DNA of 11,383 nucleotides from Phycisphaerae bacterium (GTDB lineage: Bacteria > Planctomycetota > Phycisphaerae > Phycisphaerales > SM1A02), in contig JABJQE010000228.1 in NCBI GenBank assembly GCA_018663565.1, positions 1 through 11,383 on the forward strand, in the 5' to 3' direction. Positions within the stretch are counted from its first letter, which is position 1. The number at the start of each line of letters is the position of its first letter. The notes under the pieces were generated by a model, which saw only the letters and a list, made by a program, of their open reading frames with translations, did not search any database and had not been told where the DNA came from. Below, one piece after another: positions 6,959-11,383 of this stretch. A program made the position numbers and the translations under genes.

Positions 6959-8086
6959 ATGCGCGACGTACGGATGACTGAACTGGCGAAGCTGTTGATT
7001 GAACACTCGACTGCAATGCAGGCGGGCGAGCATCTATTGATCGAGGCCTTTGACGCGCCAGACGCCATGGTGATCGAACTGATCAATGCGTGCCGGGCGC
7101 GTGGCGCGCACCCACATGTGGTTGTTCGTTCAAGTCGAATTCTTCGCTCACTTGTGGAAGGTGGCGACGAGACGCAGTTTGAGGTGATGGGGCAGGCCGA
7201 TCTTGATCGGATGAAACGTATGGATGCGTACATTGGTTTGCGTGGCGGCTTCAACGTCAATGAAATGTCCGGTGTCCCAGAGGATCGACTGAAGGCTTGG
7301 GGTGCGTTGTATGGCAAGCCCGTTCATACGCAGCAACGCGTCAACCACACGCGATGGTGTGTGCTTCGTTGGCCAACACCGTCTATGGCTCAGCTTGCCG
7401 GCACGTCTACCGAAGCGTTTGAAAATTTCTACTTTGACGTATGCACGCTTGACTACAAGGCCATGGCCAATGCCGCCGCCGCCTTGCAGGCTCGAATGGT
7501 GGCGACCAATGATGTGCATATCAAGGGGCCTGGCGACACAGATCTTCGGTTCTCCATCAAAGACATCCCGGCCATTCCATGCACCGGTTCGCACAATATT
7601 CCGGATGGCGAAGTCTTCACCGCGCCTGTTCGCGATTCGATCAATGGGGTCATTCACTACAACACGCCAAGTGTGTATCAGGGCACGACGTTTCGAAATG
7701 TCCGCTTAGTCTTCAAAGACGGCCGCATTGTTGAACACGATGCCGAAGTCGGTGCTCAGCAGCTTGCTGCCATCTTCGATACCGACGACGGATCCCGGTA
7801 CGTGGGCGAGTTCGCCATTGGATTCAATCCCTACGTGCTTGAACCGATGATGGATATTCTCTTCGACGAGAAGATTGCTGGGTCATTGCACTTCACGCCG
7901 GGGCAAGCTTACGAAGATGCCGACAACGGGAATCGAAGCGACATCCACTGGGATCTTGTCTTGATTCAACGCGCCGACTACGGCGGCGGCGAAATCATCT
8001 TTGATGGCGAAACGATTCGCCGCGACGGCGAATTCATTGTGGATGACTTGCTGCCGCTCAATGCGGATCAGTTGAAGCAGTCATGA
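6959..8086 (+). CDS. M29 family aminopeptidase (AmpS/PepS-like thermophilic-type metallopeptidase)
   Basis: A protein of 375 aa, slightly short of the typical 400-410 of M29 enzymes. The N-terminal domain opens with TELAKLLIEHSTAMQAGEHLLIEA, a typical M29 start. The metal-binding domain shows SHNIPDGEVFTAPV (E218), YVGEFAIGFNPYV (E284), a SLHFTPGQAY block (H311) and SDIHWDLVL (H330, D332). The 66-residue spacing between the two Glu ligands and the HxD pair match my recollection of the family's two-metal site. Family knowledge: cytoplasmic homodimeric exopeptidases releasing N-terminal residues from peptides, needing Co2+, Zn2+ or Mn2+. The start at 6959 is backed by GAGGA 5 nt upstream. It is the third gene of the rightward operon, and its last 29 bp overlap the end of the convergent transporter gene, so no separate terminator fits between them. 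Confidence 0.95.
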   Translation: MRDVRMTELAKLLIEHSTAMQAGEHLLIEAFDAPDAMVIELINACRARGAHPHVVVRSSRILRSLVEGGDETQFEVMGQADLDRMKRMDAYIGLRGGFNVNEMSGVPEDRLKAWGALYGKPVHTQQRVNHTRWCVLRWPTPSMAQLAGTSTEAFENFYFDVCTLDYKAMANAAAALQARMVATNDVHIKGPGDTDLRFSIKDIPAIPCTGSHNIPDGEVFTAPVRDSINGVIHYNTPSVYQGTTFRNVRLVFKDGRIVEHDAEVGAQQLAAIFDTDDGSRYVGEFAIGFNPYVLEPMMDILFDEKIAGSLHFTPGQAYEDADNGNRSDIHWDLVLIQRADYGGGEIIFDGETIRRDGEFIVDDLLPLNADQLKQS

Positions 8087-10694
8087 CATCGCCGTGTCGT
8101 TGCTGACGCAATCGAAGCACGGCTGGCAGGATGGTCCATGCCGCAATCAAAGTGATCAACAGCCCAACCACCATGACGATGGCGAGCGAGCGGATGCCTC
8201 GGTGCTCGGCGAGCATGAGTGATCCAAATCCAATCATGGTGGTGGCGGTGGTGAGCAAGATGCCGCTTCCGGTTCCACCCCACAGGCCAGGCGGCCGCAT
8301 GAATGGATCGGATCGCCATCTGTGAATGACGTGCACACCTGCGTCGACGCCGATGCCAAAGATCATTGGCAGCACCATGAGGTTGGCAAAGTTGAGATCC
8401 AGGCCAACGATGCCCATGAATCCGAAAGTTCCGGCAAAGCCAACGAGCACGGGCAGCATGGCGCTGAGGGCATCAGCAATCGATCGAAAGTCGACGAGGA
8501 GAATCAAGAGTACGGCGGCCATCGCCAGCAGGCCTGACGTGGTGTAGGCGCGGACGATGAGCTTGGAGGACTCGAGAATTTGCACAGGTGGTCCAAGCAC
8601 ATTCGGAGCGACCGTTCGGATGCTGGCAACGAATGCGCCAAGCCTAGCTGGGCTGAGAATGGACTCGTCGGAAACACGTGGCGTGACTCGAAGCAACCAC
8701 TGTCCCTGATCGCCGACCCACTGCGATCTGAGCACGCCGGGAAGATCGCTTGGGCCAGGTGGCGACGGGGCGAGCGCTGCTTTGATGATGGCCGCCGCTG
8801 GAGGGGCATCTTCTGCCCAGGCGTCGGTCAGGAGTTGCATCCGGGCGCGTCGCTCGGTGGTGTTGCGATCGAGCGTCACCCACGCCTTGACTGCCTCGTC
8901 GAGGTCGGCCACAAGAGTTTTCATGTCGGTCGACTCGATGGCACTCAGCCTGCCGCGCAGGGTTCCGAGCACCGTGGCGACAAATCCAAGTTGATCGCTT
9001 CCGGCATGGACGACCGGGGCAGTTTCTCTGACGGTGGCGACGGCATTCTGCCGCGATTCAAGATCTGGTGGGAACAGCATGCCCATGCCCCCAACAGACT
9101 CGACACCACTGATCGCGTCGAGTTCCGCGGTGAGGCGGGGGGCTTCGTCAGGCGTCGCCATGACGAGCCCGCTCCACAGATCGCCTCCGGGCTCCGCAGC
9201 AAGTCGTCGCTGCCACGATACGGCCTCGAGCCCAGGTGGCTGCAGATTCATAATGTTGGAGTCGTACCCGAGCCGTGTTGAAGCTGCGACGAGCCCCGCC
9301 GTAACGAGCCCGCCGAGCAGTAGTACGAGCCACGCATGGTTGTGCAGTGGTCCGGCGAGTCGGTTGAGCGTGCCGGTTCCAACAGGACGCATGACGGCAA
9401 GATCGTTTCGCCAGCGGCGTGAGAGCGCGAGTAGGGCGGGGAAGACGCTCATCACAGCAAGGAGGCACAGCAGTACACCACCCGCGGCAATGATGCCCAT
9501 CTCAGCGACGCCGAGGAAGGCGCTAAACGCAGTGCATCCAAACGCGGCGGCAGTGGTGACAGCGCCGGTAATCAAGCCCGGCCCGACGTCACGGAAGGTG
9601 CGTTGCATTGCTTCAGGAAGCGTCGCGCACTCTGGCTCGATCACGCGAAGCCTCGTCATGATGTGCAGCGCAAAGTCGACGCCGAGGCCAATGAGAATGG
9701 CGGAGAACACCATCGAGAGCAGTTGCAAGTGTCCGATAGATACTACGACCCATCCGAAACTCCACGCTATACCGATGACGAGCGCGCTCGCAGCCATGAG
9801 CGGCAATCGAACACGCCGGAAGACTCCGATCAACATCGCTGTAATCAGGATGAACGCCACGATGGACGAAATGGTCGAGTCTTTGGCGGCCTGCGCCGTT
9901 TCGTCTGACTCAATGGCGGGGATACCAGTGACGCCCCAAGCGATGTCGTCATGCCCCTTGGCCCTCATCCACTCGGCGGCTGCGTTTCGGAGCGCAGCGA
10001 GTGAATCTGCGATCCCTGCGATAGAGCCTTCGGTCGGCGCGGTGAGGGAGACGAGGACGGTTCGGATGCGTCCTGTACTGGTGGTGAATGGCTGCCACTG
10101 CTTCGCTCGCTGGCCGGAGAGATCAAAGTGCACCGGCCTGCCAGCGATGGCGTCCATGTAGGGGGTCAGGGCACTCCGCAATGCAGCGGCATCAGGTTCG
10201 GTCTCTACATCCCCTTGGCGAAGCATGGTCACGAGCGCGGCGGCAGGAGTAGGAGCCGCCGTGATGGCCCGGCCCCTGACCAGTTCTTCAAGCGTGTGCT
10301 CAAACTCGGTTTTTGGCGCGACTCGCCAGAGCCGAGGGCCGACTTGATCGCCATAAAACCCAGCTTCGGCGGCCTTGATAAAGGGAGTGCTGCGAAGATG
10401 CGCCGCGAGTTCGCGAGCGGCTGTATCAATTCTCTGTTCGTCGCCGCTGCCTTCAAGGCAGACGACAAGATCGTTCCAATGCGGGAAGTCGTGGCGATAT
10501 GTGGCGTATCGCTTTGCCCAGGGTAGATCCGCCGAGATGAGGTCATTTCGGTCTGTCTTGATGGACAGCGAGGTGAGTGCGAGCACAATCGAACACGCCG
10601 CGATGCCGAGACACACGATCAGTGTCCACACCGGATATCGCGTAATAAGCGATCCCCAGCTGCCAAGCAATCGATGTCGGGCCTGATCGTGCAT
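8058..10694 (-). CDS. MMPL/RND family transporter, HpnN-like
   Basis: A protein of 878 aa in the usual two-repeat RND layout. TM1 is at about 20-43, followed by a periplasmic loop opening TDRNDLISADLPWAKRY, which resembles the start of the HpnN hopanoid-transporter loop. TM2-6 fall at about 275-425, TM7 at about 453-472, a second large loop (YDSNIMNLQPPGLE at its start) follows, and TM8-12 lie at about 718-862. Each repeat carries the MMPL signature in its fourth helix: GLGVDFALHIMTRLR (337-351, D340) and GIGVDAGVHVIHRWR (781-794, D784), the likely proton-relay Asp residues. Family role: proton-driven export of lipids such as hopanoids to the outer membrane; the substrate here is inferred only, with no hopanoid genes beside it. 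The ATG at 10694 was chosen; a TTG two codons earlier (10700) is possible, and an in-frame TGA lies shortly upstream. No good Shine-Dalgarno is visible. Confidence 0.95.
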   Translation of the reverse strand: MHDQARHRLLGSWGSLITRYPVWTLIVCLGIAACSIVLALTSLSIKTDRNDLISADLPWAKRYATYRHDFPHWNDLVVCLEGSGDEQRIDTAARELAAHLRSTPFIKAAEAGFYGDQVGPRLWRVAPKTEFEHTLEELVRGRAITAAPTPAAALVTMLRQGDVETEPDAAALRSALTPYMDAIAGRPVHFDLSGQRAKQWQPFTTSTGRIRTVLVSLTAPTEGSIAGIADSLAALRNAAAEWMRAKGHDDIAWGVTGIPAIESDETAQAAKDSTISSIVAFILITAMLIGVFRRVRLPLMAASALVIGIAWSFGWVVVSIGHLQLLSMVFSAILIGLGVDFALHIMTRLRVIEPECATLPEAMQRTFRDVGPGLITGAVTTAAAFGCTAFSAFLGVAEMGIIAAGGVLLCLLAVMSVFPALLALSRRWRNDLAVMRPVGTGTLNRLAGPLHNHAWLVLLLGGLVTAGLVAASTRLGYDSNIMNLQPPGLEAVSWQRRLAAEPGGDLWSGLVMATPDEAPRLTAELDAISGVESVGGMGMLFPPDLESRQNAVATVRETAPVVHAGSDQLGFVATVLGTLRGRLSAIESTDMKTLVADLDEAVKAWVTLDRNTTERRARMQLLTDAWAEDAPPAAAIIKAALAPSPPGPSDLPGVLRSQWVGDQGQWLLRVTPRVSDESILSPARLGAFVASIRTVAPNVLGPPVQILESSKLIVRAYTTSGLLAMAAVLLILLVDFRSIADALSAMLPVLVGFAGTFGFMGIVGLDLNFANLMVLPMIFGIGVDAGVHVIHRWRSDPFMRPPGLWGGTGSGILLTTATTMIGFGSLMLAEHRGIRSLAIVMVVGLLITLIAAWTILPAVLRLRQQRHGDVMTASTDPH

Positions 10695-10700
10695 GAGCAA

Positions 10701-10841
10701 GGCAAGGCTATCAGGACCACCTCAGATTTGGCCGCAGCACCGTCTAACCCGCACGACCGAAACCAATTGGGCGTAATGGTGTGAAATCCAACCCAGTCTC
10801 ACTTCAGGCACGTTCATGGGTGACCGACTTCATTGGCAACG
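10701..10841. promoter_or_regulatory. Divergent intergenic region between the transporter and the MshEN-domain gene
   Basis: About 160 bp separate the two divergent ATGs, so both promoters probably lie here. The only structure noticed is an 8-bp palindrome, CCAATTGG, at 10763-10770. No convincing -35/-10 pair was found. Short open frames crossing the stretch have no recognisable content. Confidence 0.35.
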
Positions 10842-10847
10842 AAGGAG
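10842..10847 (+). promoter_or_regulatory. Strong Shine-Dalgarno that fixes the start of the MshEN-domain gene
   Basis: AAGGAG lies 9 nt before the ATG at 10857. A TTG eight codons upstream (10833) is in frame, but the AAGGAG would then fall inside the coding sequence, so 10857 is the better start. Confidence 0.7.
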
Positions 10848-10856
10848 CCATATTGC

Positions 10857-11339
10857 ATGGAATCGCGATTGGGACATCTATTAGTTCGAAATGGCGTGCT
10901 CGAGGCACGACAAGTCACACGTGCCCTAGCCGAGCAAGCTCGGACAGGAGCCCCGTTTGGGTTGGTCTGTGAGCAACTCTTTGGCGTGGACCCTAAGCAA
11001 ATTGAGCAGGCCTGGGCCGATCAGTATGCGGGTCTTACGCAAGAAGTGGATCTCTCACGCGAGCCGCTCATGCCAGATGTGCTTGGGCTTATCTCTCGGC
11101 GGCAGGCCTGGCAATTCGGTGTCGTACCGGTGCGGTGGGATAATGGCGAACTGATGGTGGCCACCATTCCATCAATGCTCGTGCGGGCTCACCGCTTCGT
11201 GAATCGAACGGTTGATGGACCGGCATTCTTTGTGATGACGAGTCGATCAGAGCTTCTTCAGGTGCTCTCCGCTGAGTATCCATTGCCCGGCGCGACGCTC
11301 CCGAATGAACGAAATGCAACGTCCAATGCAGCTGCTTAA
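10857..11339 (+). CDS. Stand-alone GspE N-terminal / MshEN-like domain protein (possible c-di-GMP sensor)
   Basis: A protein of 160 aa that is essentially one GspE_N/MshEN domain, with no ATPase domain after it. Motif 1 is RLGHLLVRNGVLEARQV through ALAEQ (R4-Q27). Motif 2 begins 29 residues later (P33-Q56), matching the known MshEN layout of two 24-residue motifs with a 5-residue linker. The second half-site is degenerate: Arg becomes P33 and the mid-motif Gly becomes F42 (a Gly follows at 43). The rest (VDLSREPLMPDVLGLISRRQ, FGVVPVRWDNGELMVA, SRSELLQVL) follows the usual C-terminal half of the GspE_N fold; a variable tail ends the protein. Family knowledge: in type II secretion and type IV pilus ATPases this domain contacts GspL or binds cyclic di-GMP. 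Here it may act as a small ligand sensor or adaptor; binding is unproven given the altered half-site. No signal peptide. Divergent from the transporter gene. Confidence 0.87.
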   Translation: MESRLGHLLVRNGVLEARQVTRALAEQARTGAPFGLVCEQLFGVDPKQIEQAWADQYAGLTQEVDLSREPLMPDVLGLISRRQAWQFGVVPVRWDNGELMVATIPSMLVRAHRFVNRTVDGPAFFVMTSRSELLQVLSAEYPLPGATLPNERNATSNAAA

Positions 11340-11383
11340 CCGAAGTGCTTGCCGCCATCGCCCGGAGGACGTAGGCTGCGCAC
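11340..11383 (+). other. Right-edge sequence with a candidate Shine-Dalgarno
   Basis: 44 bp after the MshEN-domain stop. GGAGG at 11364-11368 could serve a plus-strand gene starting at or just past the edge, but no ATG, GTG or TTG follows it inside the window. No terminator hairpin was seen. Confidence 0.2.

Noticed and set aside
9034..10161. 375-codon plus-strand open frame inside the transporter gene
   Set aside because: It is antisense to a clearly recognisable MMPL transporter. Its translation is rich in Ser, Arg, Pro and Thr with no motif, typical of a shadow frame in GC-rich DNA.
10763..10770. CCAATTGG palindrome as an operator
   Set aside because: An isolated 8-bp palindrome is too short to call as a regulatory site without conservation data.
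10833..10856. TTG start eight codons upstream for the MshEN-domain gene
   Set aside because: The AAGGAG at 10842-10847 is correctly spaced for the ATG at 10857 and would be coding if TTG were used; the family homology begins at the ATG.

Overview
The window is a gene-dense stretch of bacterial chromosome, moderately GC-rich, with almost no non-coding DNA. The content suggests a planctomycete, possibly of the Phycisphaerae. This rests on recalled family patterns: a GGQ release-factor-like protein with a C-terminal helical tail, a stand-alone GspE N-terminal (MshEN-type) domain protein, and an HpnN-like MMPL transporter. No rRNA, tRNA, CRISPR array, insertion sequence or prophage gene was seen. 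Nine protein-coding genes cover nearly the whole window.

Left, minus strand (1-4448): a compact four-gene run read right to left. It encodes a membrane-anchored S41 C-terminal processing protease, then TsaD (tRNA t6A synthesis) 17 bp later. A release-factor-like GGQ protein overlaps tsaD by 4 bp (ATGA), and an M20 metal-dependent amidohydrolase follows 33 bp later and runs off the left edge. The gaps are short enough for one transcript.

Centre (4449-4574): a 126-bp divergent intergenic region. It holds a perfect 6-bp inverted repeat and overlapping alternative inverted repeats, and probably carries both promoters.

Centre-right, plus strand (4575-8086): hflX (ribosome-associated GTPase), then an unrecognised protein coupled to it by an ATGA overlap, then an M29 aminopeptidase 15 bp further on. 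The unrecognised protein has E, D and HxK positions laid out like a degenerate PD-(D/E)XK nuclease fold.

Right (8058-11383): a large minus-strand MMPL/RND transporter converges on the aminopeptidase gene and overlaps its end by 29 bp. Divergent from the transporter, across about 160 bp, is a small plus-strand gene for a free-standing MshEN/GspE_N domain. This domain binds cyclic di-GMP in type II secretion and pilus ATPases.

The two divergent operons share a theme of translation and protein quality control: tRNA modification (TsaD), a release-factor-like protein, ribosome splitting (HflX), a processing protease and peptidases. The most promising under-described items are the GGQ protein with its extra C-terminal module, the nuclease-like partner of HflX, and the solitary MshEN protein with a degenerate second half-site.
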